DNA of 64,000 nucleotides from NCBI GenBank assembly GCA_019456225.1, contig VRUI01000019.1, positions 1 through 64,000 of the forward strand. Reading direction: 5' to 3'. The stretch's first letter is position 1. Each line of letters opens with the position of its first letter. Both the position numbers and the translations under genes were made by a program. Positions 28,111-38,007 of the stretch are shown here, one piece after another. Source of the DNA: Planctomycetota bacterium. GTDB lineage: Bacteria > Planctomycetota > Phycisphaerae > Sedimentisphaerales > Anaerohalosphaeraceae. The notes under the pieces are model-generated. The model made no database searches and was not told where the DNA came from. It was given only the letters and a program-made list of their open reading frames with translations.

Positions 28111-31100
28111 TTACAGCGGCGAACCTAAACGTTTCTTCTCAAGCTGGATATTCAAACAAAGCCCGCGTATCTCGTTACACAACACGTCAAACGATATCGG
28201 AGTACCGGCTTCGAGCTTATTATTGCCCTTAACCATCGACTCGTATATCTTCGTTCTGCCTTCGATGTCATCGCTCTTAACCGTCAGGAGTTCCTGCAAC
28301 GTATAAGCTGCGCCATAAGCTTCAAGTGCCCATACTTCCATCTCGCCGAAACGCTGACCGCCTGTCCTGGCTTTACCGCCAAGAGGCTGCTGCGTGATCA
28401 AGCTGTAAGGACCAGTCGCACGAGCATGGATCTTCTCGTCGACAAGGTGATGCAGCTTAAGCATATACATGTAACCTATCGTAGCGTCCTGTCCGAGAGC
28501 TTCGCCCGTCCTGCCGTCATACAACTGAACCTTCAAATCATCCGGTATCGTCGCGAAAATCTCATCCGGTGGAGGAACCTGCTTTTGCTCTTCAAGCTCT
28601 GCCATTCTGGTTTTAACATGATTGTTAGCTTCTTCGGTGATCGAATGAATCTCTTTTTCGCTCGCACCGTCAAACACCGGAGTAATGCAGTTAACGCCAA
28701 GTATCTTCGCGGACCAGCCAAGCAATGTCTCAAGGATCTGACCGACATTCATACGACTAGGAACGCCAAGCGGGTTAAGACAGATATCAACCGGGGTTCC
28801 GTCTTCAAGGAAAGGCATATCCTCTTGAGGAATGATCTTGGCGATAACACCCTTGTTACCGTGGCGACCGGCCATCTTATCGCCGATCGACAAAGTACGC
28901 TTAGTGGCGATATATATCTTCACCATCTCAAGAACACCGCTCTGAAGTTCGTCGCCATGCTTAAGCCTGGCCAAAGTAAGCACACGATCTTCCTGCATAT
29001 CCGCGATCTTCGGCATATACTTATCTACTATGCCGGCTGCGTCTTTACGCAGCTTAGCCGGTTTGACCCAGTCAACTGTGAAATTCTCGATCTGCTCAAG
29101 GATAATATCGTTGTCATCACTGACACCGGCTTTCTGCAATGTAGTCGGGTCAACAATTTCAATCGATAAAGCAACCTGAATCTCATCGATCATCTTTTTG
29201 AAGATCATACTTTCTTTGGTTTTCTTTTCATTTTCAACGTCACTCATTTTCTGCTTATGAGCAAGCTTCTGCTCATCGGTACCACTGCCGCGACGCATAA
29301 AGTGGCGAGTTCCAATAACAACGCCGCTTGTTCCGCTGGGAACTTCAAGCGAATCGTTCTTAACATCCTCGCCCGCCCTGCCGAAAATCGCATGGAGCAA
29401 TTTCTCTTCAGGGGTAAGCTCTGTTTTGCTTTTTGGAGAAACCTTACCAACAAGAATATCGCCGGACGAAACACGAGTACCTTCACAAACTATACCGTAC
29501 TCGTTAAGATTACGCAGAGATTTCTCACTGACATTAGGAATGTCGCATGTGAATTCTTCACGACCAAGTTTCGTCTCACGAACGTCAACCGAGAACTCGT
29601 CGATATGGATACTGGTAAACACATCGTCTTTAACGAGTCGCTCGTTAATGATCATCGCATCCTCAAAGTTGTAACCGTCAAACGGAACAAATGCGACAAG
29701 CAGATTCTTACCAAGCGACAACACGCCGTTATTAGTACCGCCGCCGTCAGCAATGATCTGCCCCGCCTTAACCTTATCACCAAGCGAAACGAGCGGCTTT
29801 TGAGTAAGACACGTACGCTCGTTCAAACCGGCATACTTGATCATATCATATTCGTCTGTTTCATCGATCACTATCTTGAGGCAATCGACAGAAGTAACAA
29901 CACCGGCATTAATAGCCTTGACGACCATACTCGAATTCCGCGCCACGTCGGATTCCATACCGGTACCTACAAATGGCTGCTCGGTTATCAATAGAGGAAC
30001 CGACTGACGCATCATGTTCGATCCCATCAAAGCACGGTTTGCATCGTCATGCTCGAGGAAAGGAATAAGAGCCGCAGAAACACCAACTGTCTGCTTCGGC
30101 GAAATATCTACATAATCGACTTTCTTGCTGTCCGCCTGAGAAAGGTCGCCTTCGCATCTGGCAAGAACCATACCCTTACGCAGCGAACCGCTCTTTGGGT
30201 CAACCATGCTCGGAGGAGCAAAGATCGAAGTCATTTCCTGATCTGCACGCAGGTACTCAACTTTCTTGGTGACCTTCATCTTATCGGCTTTACGATAAGG
30301 CGTAATAAGGAAACCATACTCGTCGATCTTCGCAAAAATACCAAGCGAAACGATAAGACCAATATTAGTTCCTTCAGGAGTTTCGATAGGACACACACGG
30401 CCATAGTGGCTGATATGAACGTCACGAACCTCAAAACCGGCACGTTTGCGGTTAAGACCGCCGGGACCAAGAGCACTCAAACGACGCTCATGAGTCAACT
30501 GACTTAGAGCATTGGTCTGGTCGACAACCTGGCTAAGCTCGCCCCTACCGAAGAAATAATCAATACTGGAAGAAACACTCTTGGAATTGACCAGGTCGGC
30601 AATACGCGTAACGTCTTCAGGACTCTTCATACTCATTCGTTCCTGAACAGTCCTGCGAAGCTTCAAAAGCCCCTTACGAATCTCATCCGCCGCAAGTTCA
30701 TCGATAGTACGAAGACGCCTGTTACCAAGATGGTCGATATCATCGACGCAGCCCTCGCCGCGACGAAGACCGATGATATACTTCATCGTATTGAGGAAAT
30801 CATCCGGCTTAAGAGTCATCTCTGATTCCGGAATATTCAACCCAAACTTACGATTAAGCCTGAACCGGCCAACCTTACCAAGACGATAACGATTCTCGTC
30901 AAAAAACTTCTCAACAAACAACTGCTTAGCCTTTTCAATATGAGCGGGATTGCCCGGACGAAGCCTCATATACAGTTTCAGCAAAGCTTCTTCGTGGCTC
31001 TCGCACTCGTCATCTGAGATAGTATTAAGGATCAGAGCATCGCTGGCGTTCTTAACTACTTCAACACTTTCAAGCTCGCTGTTCTGAATAAGACCGACAC

Positions 31101-31866
31101 TGTCACCAAGCATACAACCGGCACTGACAAGTACCTCGCCGCTTTCGGTGTCAACGATCGGACCGACAGACCACATCGAAGCGTCAAGCTTATTAGTCTT
31201 GACCTTTTTCGTTTCATAGAAAAGACGAACGATAGACTCGGTCGTACCGAAGTCTTCGCTCATCGCGCGCAAAAACGTAGTCGCAGGGATCTTACTCGAC
31301 TGGTCGATACGAACGACCATCCTGTCCTTACGAGTTACAGCCAGTTCGATCCAGCTGCCCCGTTCAGGTATGATCCTGCAACCGTGGAATATCCTGTCTT
31401 CGCCTTCCTTAGAGTCAATACCAAAGTCAACACCCGGACTGCGGTGAAGCTGGTTAACAATGACACGCTCGGCACCATTAATAATAAACTCGCCGCCGCC
31501 GATCATAATAGGCATTTCGCCCAGGTAGATCGACTGCTCGGCAATATCATCATGGTTGACGCGATTAAGACGACACCGGATCTTCAACGGGTGACCATAG
31601 GTCAATCGAAGTTCTCGACACTGCTGTACAGTATACCGGGGTTTCTCCAGCTCATAAGCTATGAATTCAAGTTCTGTATTCTTGTCATAGCTGACGATAG
31701 GAAAGATCTCCCTGAGAAGCGCTTCAAATCCTTTACGCTCGCGACCCTCAGGAGTCTTATCGTCCTGGATAAACCGACGGTAACTTGCACGTTGTATTTC
31801 AGTCAGGTTCGGAACTTCGATACCATCACCGATCTTACCAAAATTTCGGATGGTGCGTGACTTCAT
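28111..31866 (-). CDS. rpoB: DNA-directed RNA polymerase subunit beta
   Basis: 1251 residues from the ATG at 31866 (GGAG 8 nt upstream); the frame extends seven codons further. Features: the rifampicin-region motif [46 protein letters not shown], the [20 protein letters not shown] stretch, the [15 protein letters not shown] active-site element and the C-terminal [18 protein letters not shown]. Order rplK-rplA-rplJ-rplL-rpoB-rpoC is conserved. Confidence 0.98.
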   Translation of the reverse strand: MKSRTIRNFGKIGDGIEVPNLTEIQRASYRRFIQDDKTPEGRERKGFEALLREIFPIVSYDKNTELEFIAYELEKPRYTVQQCRELRLTYGHPLKIRCRLNRVNHDDIAEQSIYLGEMPIMIGGGEFIINGAERVIVNQLHRSPGVDFGIDSKEGEDRIFHGCRIIPERGSWIELAVTRKDRMVVRIDQSSKIPATTFLRAMSEDFGTTESIVRLFYETKKVKTNKLDASMWSVGPIVDTESGEVLVSAGCMLGDSVGLIQNSELESVEVVKNASDALILNTISDDECESHEEALLKLYMRLRPGNPAHIEKAKQLFVEKFFDENRYRLGKVGRFRLNRKFGLNIPESEMTLKPDDFLNTMKYIIGLRRGEGCVDDIDHLGNRRLRTIDELAADEIRKGLLKLRRTVQERMSMKSPEDVTRIADLVNSKSVSSSIDYFFGRGELSQVVDQTNALSQLTHERRLSALGPGGLNRKRAGFEVRDVHISHYGRVCPIETPEGTNIGLIVSLGIFAKIDEYGFLITPYRKADKMKVTKKVEYLRADQEMTSIFAPPSMVDPKSGSLRKGMVLARCEGDLSQADSKKVDYVDISPKQTVGVSAALIPFLEHDDANRALMGSNMMRQSVPLLITEQPFVGTGMESDVARNSSMVVKAINAGVVTSVDCLKIVIDETDEYDMIKYAGLNERTCLTQKPLVSLGDKVKAGQIIADGGGTNNGVLSLGKNLLVAFVPFDGYNFEDAMIINERLVKDDVFTSIHIDEFSVDVRETKLGREEFTCDIPNVSEKSLRNLNEYGIVCEGTRVSSGDILVGKVSPKSKTELTPEEKLLHAIFGRAGEDVKNDSLEVPSGTSGVVIGTRHFMRRGSGTDEQKLAHKQKMSDVENEKKTKESMIFKKMIDEIQVALSIEIVDPTTLQKAGVSDDNDIILEQIENFTVDWVKPAKLRKDAAGIVDKYMPKIADMQEDRVLTLARLKHGDELQSGVLEMVKIYIATKRTLSIGDKMAGRHGNKGVIAKIIPQEDMPFLEDGTPVDICLNPLGVPSRMNVGQILETLLGWSAKILGVNCITPVFDGASEKEIHSITEEANNHVKTRMAELEEQKQVPPPDEIFATIPDDLKVQLYDGRTGEALGQDATIGYMYMLKLHHLVDEKIHARATGPYSLITQQPLGGKARTGGQRFGEMEVWALEAYGAAYTLQELLTVKSDDIEGRTKIYESMVKGNNKLEAGTPISFDVLCNEIRGLCLNIQLEKKRLGSPL

Positions 31867-31934
31867 GCAATTATCTCCGCTTTGCAATATTATATTTTAC
31901 AACCGTAATCTACGGTCAACAGCAATTCAAAATT

Positions 31935-32001
31935 ATAAAATTAGACTCGGCCCAAGGCCGCTGCATCATTTTTGATTTCTAATTTTTAATTCTTGATTTA
32001 A
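31935..32001. repeat. Heptamer-word repeat element (rpoB/rplL)
   Basis: On the minus strand, after the rplL stop, come A+T words of period 7 (AATTAAA, AATTAGA, AATCAAA) and then the hairpin CGGCC-TTGG-GCCG with tail AGTCTAATTTTATAA. The word set is nearly the same as at rpsS/rplB and infA/map. Confidence 0.7.
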
Positions 32002-32400
32002 CTATGCTACTTCGATTGTAGCGCCTGCTGCCTCAAGCTTAGCCTTGGCATCTTCTGCGTCTTCTTTGCTGCAGCCTTCTTTAACCATGCCAGGACAGCC
32101 GTCTACTACTGCTTTGGCCTCTTTAAGACCAAGACCGGTAAGAGCGCGAACTTCCTTGATAACCTGGATCTTCTTGTCCCCGATCTCTTTAAGGATCACG
32201 TCAAAGCTGGTCTTCTCTTCTTCTTCTGCTTCGCCGCCGCCCGCAGGACCGGCCATCATTACCGCGCCGCCTGCTGCCGGCTCAATACCATGAACGTCTT
32301 TAAGGTAATCGCCAAGCTCTTTAGCCTGCATAAGTGTAAGTTCAACGATCTTGTCGCCGATTGCTTTGATATCTTCGTTCCATGTTCTTTCGTCTGACAT
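32002..32400 (-). CDS. rplL: 50S ribosomal protein L7/L12
   Basis: 132 residues: N-terminal dimerisation helices (about 1-35), an Ala/Gly hinge, and the C-terminal domain [36 protein letters not shown] that recruits GTPase factors. The hinge is Gly/Ala/Glu-rich ([20 protein letters not shown]). Confidence 0.97.
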   Translation of the reverse strand: MSDERTWNEDIKAIGDKIVELTLMQAKELGDYLKDVHGIEPAAGGAVMMAGPAGGGEAEEEEKTSFDVILKEIGDKKIQVIKEVRALTGLGLKEAKAVVDGCPGMVKEGCSKEDAEDAKAKLEAAGATIEVA

Positions 32401-32479
32401 TCTAATACTCCTGTTTTCTGCGTTCCGTGCTAGCCGAAACTACGCCGTCTCGTTTAACCCAAAAGGGGCAAGCACAAAA

Positions 32480-32575
32480 ACAATTTAAATATTAAATTAG
32501 CTCCCGCCAAAGGCGGGTTTCTTCATTCTTCATTCAACATTCTTCATTCCAAACTGACCGAAAGGTCAGTTTGAG
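32480..32575. repeat. Heptamer-word repeat with two hairpins (rplL/rplJ)
   Basis: On the minus strand, just after the rplJ stop, is the perfect hairpin CAAACTGACC-TTTC-GGTCAGTTTG. It is followed by words GAATGAA, GAATGTT, GAATGAA, GAATGAA, the hairpin CCCGCC-TTT-GGCGGG and the tail AGCTAATTTAAT. It may tune the rplJ:rplL ratio, but that is inference. Confidence 0.8.
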
Positions 32576-33103
32576 TTACGCTGCTTCTTCCAGTTTCTCA
32601 ACCAGACTCTTGATACATCCGGCAATCGCACCTGCCGGACCGGCAATTGCTCCGGCAAGATTCGAACCAGGAGATTGAGCGATCAGAACAACATCGCCCT
32701 GAAGCTCGCTACGGCTCATCATCTTTGCCAGGCTCTTAGCGCCGGCCGCATCAACTACAGCACCGTCAACAAACGCGCCTTTAAACTCAACATCGGGAAA
32801 CTTCTTAACCCAGTCGGCCATTTCTTTAGCAACGTCAACTACGCTGTCGCCGCCAAATGCAACCGCGTTCGGCCCTTCAAGGAAAAACGTGCTCGCATCT
32901 GCGCGGTCAAGAGTATCCAGCGCTCGACGCATCATAGCGTTCCTGACCAGGGTAATACCAATACCCTTTTCCTTCAGAACGCCGCGCATCTCATTATTAT
33001 CATTGCCGCCGATGCCCTTAAAGTCCAGCACGACAAAATCAGTAATATCCGTAAACTTCCGTTCAAGTTGTTTTTCAAGTAAACCTTTAACATACTTACT
33101 CAT
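32576..33103 (-). CDS. rplJ: 50S ribosomal protein L10
   Basis: 175 residues; the globular N-domain binds the 23S GTPase-associated region and a C-terminal helix anchors L7/L12 dimers. Seen: VVLDFKGIGG, GITLVRNAMMRRALD and the Ala/Gly-rich C-terminus ending VEKLEEAA. Confidence 0.95.
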   Translation of the reverse strand: MSKYVKGLLEKQLERKFTDITDFVVLDFKGIGGNDNNEMRGVLKEKGIGITLVRNAMMRRALDTLDRADASTFFLEGPNAVAFGGDSVVDVAKEMADWVKKFPDVEFKGAFVDGAVVDAAGAKSLAKMMSRSELQGDVVLIAQSPGSNLAGAIAGPAGAIAGCIKSLVEKLEEAA

Positions 33104-33168
33104 AAAATCACCTGCCTGTCTTTCTTATTAAAATTTAGCCACACGGCTATTTATCAAATCAAAAACGA

Positions 33169-33849
33169 TCAACCCACAACATTCAAAAGAATGCTCGGGC
33201 TCATCGTCGCACTTATCGCAACCTTCTTAATATACACACCTTTGACAGAACTGGGCTTGGCATGCTTAATATGTGCAATAAATGTATCAATGTTTTCCCT
33301 AAGCTTTCCGTCGTCAAAGCTAAGCTTACCAACGATAGCATGGATATTACCGCCTGAATCATTTCTAAACTCAACTTTACCGGCCGCAAACTCGCCGACA
33401 GCTTTTACCACTTCCGCAGTTACCGTACCGTTCTTCGGAGACGGCATCTTGCCCTGAGGACCAAGAACCCGACCAAGCTTTCCAACCTTGCCCATAAGGC
33501 GAGGTGAAGCGATCGCAACATCAAAATCCATCCAACCGTCGGTAATCTTCTGAACCAGTTCATCGGAACCAGCCTCACAAGCACCAGCCGCAAGAGCCGC
33601 CTCAACTTCAGAATCTTCACAAAAAGCAATAACCTTACGGCTCTTACCGATACCGTTAGGCAAAGCGATCGCTCCGCGAATCATCTGGTCGGCATGCTTA
33701 GGATCGATCCCAAGGTGCATCACCAACTCGACCGTCTGGTCAAACTTCGTTGTACCGAAGCCTTTAAGCTTTTTTACCCCATCAGATATGCCGAAAACTT
33801 CCTGACTGGAGTTCTCAGAATCCTTTTTATAACGTTTACTTCTACCCAT
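33169..33849 (-). CDS. rplA: 50S ribosomal protein L1
   Basis: 226 residues with [35 protein letters not shown] and the signature [20 protein letters not shown]1 forms the mobile stalk at the E site. 65 bp separate it from rplJ. Confidence 0.98.
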   Translation of the reverse strand: MGRSKRYKKDSENSSQEVFGISDGVKKLKGFGTTKFDQTVELVMHLGIDPKHADQMIRGAIALPNGIGKSRKVIAFCEDSEVEAALAAGACEAGSDELVQKITDGWMDFDVAIASPRLMGKVGKLGRVLGPQGKMPSPKNGTVTAEVVKAVGEFAAGKVEFRNDSGGNIHAIVGKLSFDDGKLRENIDTFIAHIKHAKPSSVKGVYIKKVAISATMSPSILLNVVG

Positions 33850-33970
33850 TATATACTCCGCGAATAATTTTTTTCGCTCCCACTATCAGCCGTGGTAAGC
33901 CATTTAACATTAATACCGAAAAATCCGGCAACAAAGAACAAAATAATAAGTACCGCCACAAAAAACAAAA

Positions 33971-33995
33971 GCTAATTGCTAATCGCTAATCAACA
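33971..33995. repeat. Heptamer words overlapping the rplK stop
   Basis: On the minus strand the TAG stop of rplK is itself inside the first of the units GATTAGC, GATTAGC, AATTAGC. Same words as 23215-23275 and 57096-57140. Confidence 0.65.
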
Positions 33996-34411
33996 ACTTC
34001 AATGCCCATACTGCGAGCCGTACCTTCGATAATCTTATCGGCCTGTTCAAGGTCATAAGCATTTAGATCGGCCATCTTAGCCTCGACGATCTTACGGACC
34101 TGAGCCTTCGTAACACTGCCAACCTTATTAGTATTAGGTTCGCCGCTGCCCTTGGCAAGACCGGCTTCCTGCTTAAGCAAAACTGCCGCAGGAGGACTCT
34201 TTACGATAAAGTCAAAGCTCTTATCGCCATATACTGTTATCACAATAGGAACTGTCGTACCGTTAAGATCTTTAGTACGCTCATTAAACTGAGAAACAAA
34301 CTGGCCGATATTAACGCCATGCTGCCCAAGTGCAGGACCGATAGGAGGTGCAGGTGTAGCCTGACCGCCCGATGCCTGAAGTTTAATTACGCCTGTTATT
34401 TCTTTAGCCAT
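33986..34411 (-). CDS. rplK: 50S ribosomal protein L11
   Basis: 141 residues: [31 protein letters not shown] (N-domain) and the C-terminal rRNA-binding domain ending [11 protein letters not shown]11 forms the GTPase-associated centre with L10-L12 and is needed for RelA activation in many bacteria. The stop codon lies in a heptamer repeat. Confidence 0.98.
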   Translation of the reverse strand: MAKEITGVIKLQASGGQATPAPPIGPALGQHGVNIGQFVSQFNERTKDLNGTTVPIVITVYGDKSFDFIVKSPPAAVLLKQEAGLAKGSGEPNTNKVGSVTKAQVRKIVEAKMADLNAYDLEQADKIIEGTARSMGIEVVD

Positions 34412-34429
34412 CGTAAAACCTCTTACAAA

Positions 34430-34505
34430 CTTTTAATAAAATAGCCTCGCCGAAGGCGAAACCTTAATCTACTTTCTACTGTCTATTATCCACTCTCTAA
34501 AAAGT
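34430..34505. repeat. Heptamer-word repeat element (rplK/nusG)
   Basis: On the minus strand the words AGAGTGG, ATAATAG, ACAGTAG, AAAGTAG, ATTAAGG are followed by the hairpin TCGCC-TTC-GGCGA and the tail GGCTATTTTATTAA, directly upstream of rplK. Confidence 0.75.
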
Positions 34506-34518
34506 TTAGTTCAAAGAA

Positions 34519-35058
34519 CTAAACTTTTTCAATCTGCCAGTATTCAATATCAAGCGGAGTACTTCTGCCGAATATCGATACTATAACGCGAACGACACCA
34601 CGCTCAGGATCGATCGCATCGACTGTACCTTCAAAATTCTCAAACGCTCCGTCGTTGATCTTAACAACGTCGCCCTTCTGGAAATCAACCTTAATATTAG
34701 GCGTATCTTCGGGACGTTCGATTTCATTAAGCAACTTGGAAACTTCCGTATCACGCATCGCGGTAGGAACACCCTCGGTGCCGATAAAGTCGCCGACACC
34801 CATCGTTTCCTTGATAACAAACCATGCATCGTCGCAAGCTCTGCCGTCTTCCTTGGTATCCAGTTCCATAAAAACGTAACCAGGATACAGTTTACGCTTA
34901 TGAACTCGCTGTTTACCGGCGCGAATACGCTTAACCTGCTCAACTGGAACAATAATCCGACCGACACTTTCAATACCTTCGGCCTTCATCTTGTTTTCCA
35001 GGGCATCTCGCACCTGAAGTTCTTTATTTGATGCCACTCTAAGGACAAACCATTGCAT
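34519..35058 (-). CDS. nusG: Transcription termination/antitermination protein NusG
   Basis: 179 residues: an N-terminal NGN domain (MQWFVLRVASNKE... KLYPGYVFMEL) and a C-terminal KOW domain (VDFQKGDVVKINDGAFENFEGTVDAIDPERG). NusG binds the polymerase clamp and couples transcription to Rho or the ribosome. Lies between secE and rplK as usual. Confidence 0.97.
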   Translation of the reverse strand: MQWFVLRVASNKELQVRDALENKMKAEGIESVGRIIVPVEQVKRIRAGKQRVHKRKLYPGYVFMELDTKEDGRACDDAWFVIKETMGVGDFIGTEGVPTAMRDTEVSKLLNEIERPEDTPNIKVDFQKGDVVKINDGAFENFEGTVDAIDPERGVVRVIVSIFGRSTPLDIEYWQIEKV

Positions 35059-35146
35059 CTGATAACCTTTGATTACGCAATGTTAGTATATATTTTAAAA
35101 AAACGATAACCGAAAATTGTCGGCGTCTCAATGCCGTCAAAACCAA

Positions 35147-35530
35147 TTAATATTTAAAGATCAGTATCTTGAACACATAAATGAAAAAGTTGTCTGCGGC
35201 AAAAAGCAAGGCAGTCATCAAGGCAACTACGGAAATAACCACCACAGTCGACGCGATGATCTCTTTCCTGCTTGACCAGCTGACCTTCTTGATCTCTCCT
35301 TCCGCAGAGATCATAAAGTCGGCAATACCAGGCTTATTGACAATCCAGAAAATCAGCCACGAAAAACCAACGCAAACACCGGTAGGAACAAATGCCTTAA
35401 CCCACACATTACCGGTACTCAACTGCCGGTAAAGTGCATAGCAACCCGTCGCTAGCATAGCAAATGCTACCAGCGCACTGTAAAGACGAGTGTAATAACC
35501 CTGTCCGCGTTTATAAATCTTTAATGCCAT
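35147..35530 (-). CDS. secE: Preprotein translocase subunit SecE
   Basis: 127 residues with three predicted transmembrane segments (about 17-36, 46-66 and 94-120). The conserved amphipathic SecE motif EIKKVSWSSRKEI precedes the last one. Many bacteria have only one helix; the longer form is a lineage trait. Gene order tRNA-Trp-secE-nusG is conserved. It partners SecY, encoded at 8561-9937. Confidence 0.93.
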   Translation of the reverse strand: MALKIYKRGQGYYTRLYSALVAFAMLATGCYALYRQLSTGNVWVKAFVPTGVCVGFSWLIFWIVNKPGIADFMISAEGEIKKVSWSSRKEIIASTVVVISVVALMTALLFAADNFFIYVFKILIFKY

Positions 35531-35624
35531 AATTATACCGCCATTAGTTTCAGGTTTAAGGAATTACTTAATAATTACTTAGGACTCATCAATACTACTA
35601 CTCGACAGCCCGAAAAATCCAAAA

Positions 35625-35697
35625 CAGGCCAGGAGGGAGTCGAACCCCCAACCGACGGTTTTGGAAACCGTTACTCTGCCAATTGAGCTACTGGCCT
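35625..35697 (-). tRNA. tRNA-Trp (CCA)
   Basis: A 73-nt cloverleaf with anticodon CCA, acceptor AGGCCAG/CTGGCCT and discriminator G73, as expected for tRNA-Trp. CCA is not encoded. Located between rpmG and secE, a common bacterial arrangement. Confidence 0.96.
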
Positions 35698-35702
35698 ATT
35701 AT

Positions 35703-35870
35703 TTATTTACGCCTGATCTTATGAGGCGTACGCTTACGTTCCTTCTTGCAGAACTTGTTAAGTTCGAACTTAGGAGTTCCGCCTTGAACATTAACTTCTG
35801 TACGATAGTTACGTTCGCCGCATTCTTTGCATTCCAGCCAGACAAATTCTCGCTTCTTTGACCTTGCCAT
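35703..35870 (-). CDS. rpmG: 50S ribosomal protein L33
   Basis: 55 residues, read from the sequence: starts MARSKKREFVWLECKEC, ends KKERKRTPHKIRRK. It has the first zinc pair CKEC but only one Cys (FCKK) where zinc-type L33 has a second CxxC, so it is a partly degenerate form. It starts behind GAGGTATCT and lies 5 bp upstream of tRNA-Trp. Confidence 0.93.
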   Translation of the reverse strand: MARSKKREFVWLECKECGERNYRTEVNVQGGTPKFELNKFCKKERKRTPHKIRRK

Positions 35871-36011
35871 AGATACCTCTCAAAAAACAACACCCATTCC
35901 GTTAAAAACCAGTTTTATATAAGACAAAAAAGTAGATCAAAACAAAAACAGACCAAAAAACGGCCCATTTTCAACAACCCTCTATTATGCCCCTTCAGGC
36001 CCGGATGGGTA

Positions 36012-36046
36012 TTAAAAAGGTGCCCGAAAATCAATCCGGGCACCTG
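36012..36046 (-). terminator. Rho-independent terminator after tuf
   Basis: On the minus strand AGGTGCCCG and CGGGCACCT form a perfect 9-bp stem followed by TTTTTAA, 15 bp after the tuf stop. The rpmG-secE-nusG genes downstream must rely on read-through or their own promoter. Confidence 0.9.
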
Positions 36047-36061
36047 ATAATTTAATTTAAA

Positions 36062-37273
36062 CTATTCGATGATCTCGGTAACAACACCGGCACCAACTGT
36101 CCTGCCGCCTTCACGAATAGCAAAGCGGAGACCCTTTTCCATAGCGATCTCAGAGATGATCTCAACAACCATCTCGATGTTATCGCCAGGCATACACATC
36201 TCAACAGTCTTACCTTCACGACTGCGAATCTCAGTTACAGCACCAGTTACGTCGGTTGTACGGAAGAAGAACTGAGGCCTGTAGCCCGCGAAGAACGGCG
36301 AGTGACGTCCGCCTTCCTCTTTCTTCAATACGTATACTTCAGAAAGGAACTTGGTATGAGGTGTGATCGAACCGGGAGCGGCAACTACCTGACCGCGAAC
36401 AAGGTCTTTCTTTTCAACACCGCGAAGGAGGATACCAACGTTATCGCCGGCCTGACCGTCATTGAGAGTCTTGTTAAACATCTCAACACCGGTACATGTT
36501 GTCTTAGTGACTTCGTCGGAAAGACCAACAACCTCAACTGCATCGCCAATAGAAACTTTACCACGCTCAATACGACCGGTACCAACTGTACCGCGGCCCT
36601 TGATGCTGAATACGTCCTCGATAGGAAGAAGGAAAGGAAGGTCAACCAAACGCTCAGGAACGGGAATGTACTCATCCACTGCTGCCATAAGCTCATCGAT
36701 AGAACCACAAGCTTCATCGTCTTTACCCTCGGCATTCATAGCCGCAAGAGCAGAACCGCGAATGATCGGAATATCATCGCCCGGGAAATCATAGCTGTCA
36801 AGCAGCTCACGAATTTCCATCTCGACAAGTTCGATCAATTCTTCGTCATCGACCTGGTCAACCTTATTGAGGTATACAACGATCTTAGGTACGTTTACCT
36901 GACGGGCAAGCAGGATATGCTCGCGAGTCTGAGGCATAGGACCGTCAGATGCGGCAACAACAAGGATAGCACCGTCCATCTGAGCGGCACCGGTGATCAT
37001 GTTCTTGACATAGTCAGCATGACCCGGACAGTCAACGTGAGCATAGTGACGAGTTTCCGTCTCATACTCAACATGAGCGGTATTAATAGTAATACCACGC
37101 TCTTTTTCTTCAGGAGCGTTATCGATTTCGTCAAATGCCTTGACAGTCGTACCCTGTTTGACAGACATACGCATTGTAATAGCTGCCGTAAGAGTAGTTT
37201 TGCCGTGGTCAATATGACCAATTGTACCGATGTTCAAATGTTCTTTATTACGTTCAAATACTTCTTTCGCCAT
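36062..37273 (-). CDS. tuf: Elongation factor Tu
   Basis: 403 residues. GTPase motifs GHIDHGKTT (18-26), [13 protein letters not shown] and [11 protein letters not shown], followed by the two beta-barrel domains with [13 protein letters not shown] and the C-terminal [16 protein letters not shown]. The C-terminal part shows the usual small inserts. tRNA-Thr lies upstream, and both appear to share the promoter at 37580-37607. Confidence 0.98.
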   Translation of the reverse strand: MAKEVFERNKEHLNIGTIGHIDHGKTTLTAAITMRMSVKQGTTVKAFDEIDNAPEEKERGITINTAHVEYETETRHYAHVDCPGHADYVKNMITGAAQMDGAILVVAASDGPMPQTREHILLARQVNVPKIVVYLNKVDQVDDEELIELVEMEIRELLDSYDFPGDDIPIIRGSALAAMNAEGKDDEACGSIDELMAAVDEYIPVPERLVDLPFLLPIEDVFSIKGRGTVGTGRIERGKVSIGDAVEVVGLSDEVTKTTCTGVEMFNKTLNDGQAGDNVGILLRGVEKKDLVRGQVVAAPGSITPHTKFLSEVYVLKKEEGGRHSPFFAGYRPQFFFRTTDVTGAVTEIRSREGKTVEMCMPGDNIEMVVEIISEIAMEKGLRFAIREGGRTVGAGVVTEIIE

Positions 37274-37400
37274 GGTTCAATAACCTCCAGCTTTCTTCAT
37301 TTCTATTATGTTAAACTTAATAAACGTTAAAATCTCATCGACAGAGATATACATACAATTATATAATTTACCAGCCCAAAACCACCAAACTGGCCCACAA

Positions 37401-37472
<72 letters not shown>

Positions 37473-37579
37473 GGCGAAATACCACCGGCCGCCGTAATAC
37501 TGCTTTCTGCGGCCCAGAACTGTTTTCAATGCTAAAAATCTAGGGATTCACTGTCCAGAGCCCCTTACGCAAAAGTCAG

Positions 37580-37607
37580 AGTATATAGACTTAAATACAA
37601 AGTGCAA
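37580..37607 (-). promoter_or_regulatory. Sigma-70-type promoter of tRNA-Thr/tuf
   Basis: On the minus strand TTGCAC, a 16-bp spacer and TATACT, about 105 bp upstream of tRNA-Thr. Both hexamers differ from consensus at only one or two positions. Confidence 0.6.
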
Positions 37608-37760
37608 ACAGAAAAAAAGGAATTTTTTAAAAAAAATAAAAAAATTATCAAATAAAAATGAAAGTTCAATAAGACACAAAACCCCAGAATAACCACAAAG
37701 TTGAAGATTTTCATATTATCGGTCCAAACCGGTAAACATCTTAAGGCTTTTAATAGATTT

Positions 37761-37776
37761 ACCTATATGTATAGGT
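37761..37776. promoter_or_regulatory. 16-bp palindrome upstream of tuf
   Basis: ACCTATA-TG-TATAGGT is a perfect 7-bp dyad, 154 bp upstream of the tuf promoter and 232 bp downstream of gltD. A possible operator; no regulator is known for it. Confidence 0.35.
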
Positions 37777-38007
37777 AGGTCAGATCAAGGTGGAACGTTC
37801 ATTCTGGACATTACGGATATTTCCCATCTATGGTTTTGGGCGTTTTTTTTGGAAATTAATTGAAATTAATTGACATAAATCGAGAAAAATGAAGATATTT
37901 TGAAATATTTGAAGAAAAATGGCGCGTTTTTGATCATTTTTGGGCGCTTAATTCAGAGGATAACTAAATTCAACAAAGGGGTAATGTCCGCTCTGCAGGC
38001 GTTCTCG

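Larger units (their letters stand above)
37473..38007. other. Spacer between gltD and tRNA-Thr/tuf
   Basis: 535 bp without a gene. It holds the tRNA-Thr/tuf promoter (37580-37607), a perfect palindrome (37761-37776), and a tandem GAAATTAATT repeat near 37852-37871. The rest is A+T-rich. Confidence 0.6.

Noticed and set aside
24351-31860. Long plus-strand frames opposite rpoC and rpoB
   Set aside because: They are antisense shadows of strongly conserved polymerase genes with no recognisable protein features.
35699-35893. 64-residue frame over the L33 gene
   Set aside because: It is the wrong frame of the L33 region; the 55-residue frame at 35703-35870 encodes clear L33.
37852-37871. Tandem GAAATTAATT as an origin-type repeat
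   Set aside because: Only two units, no DnaA-box cluster nearby and no replication genes.
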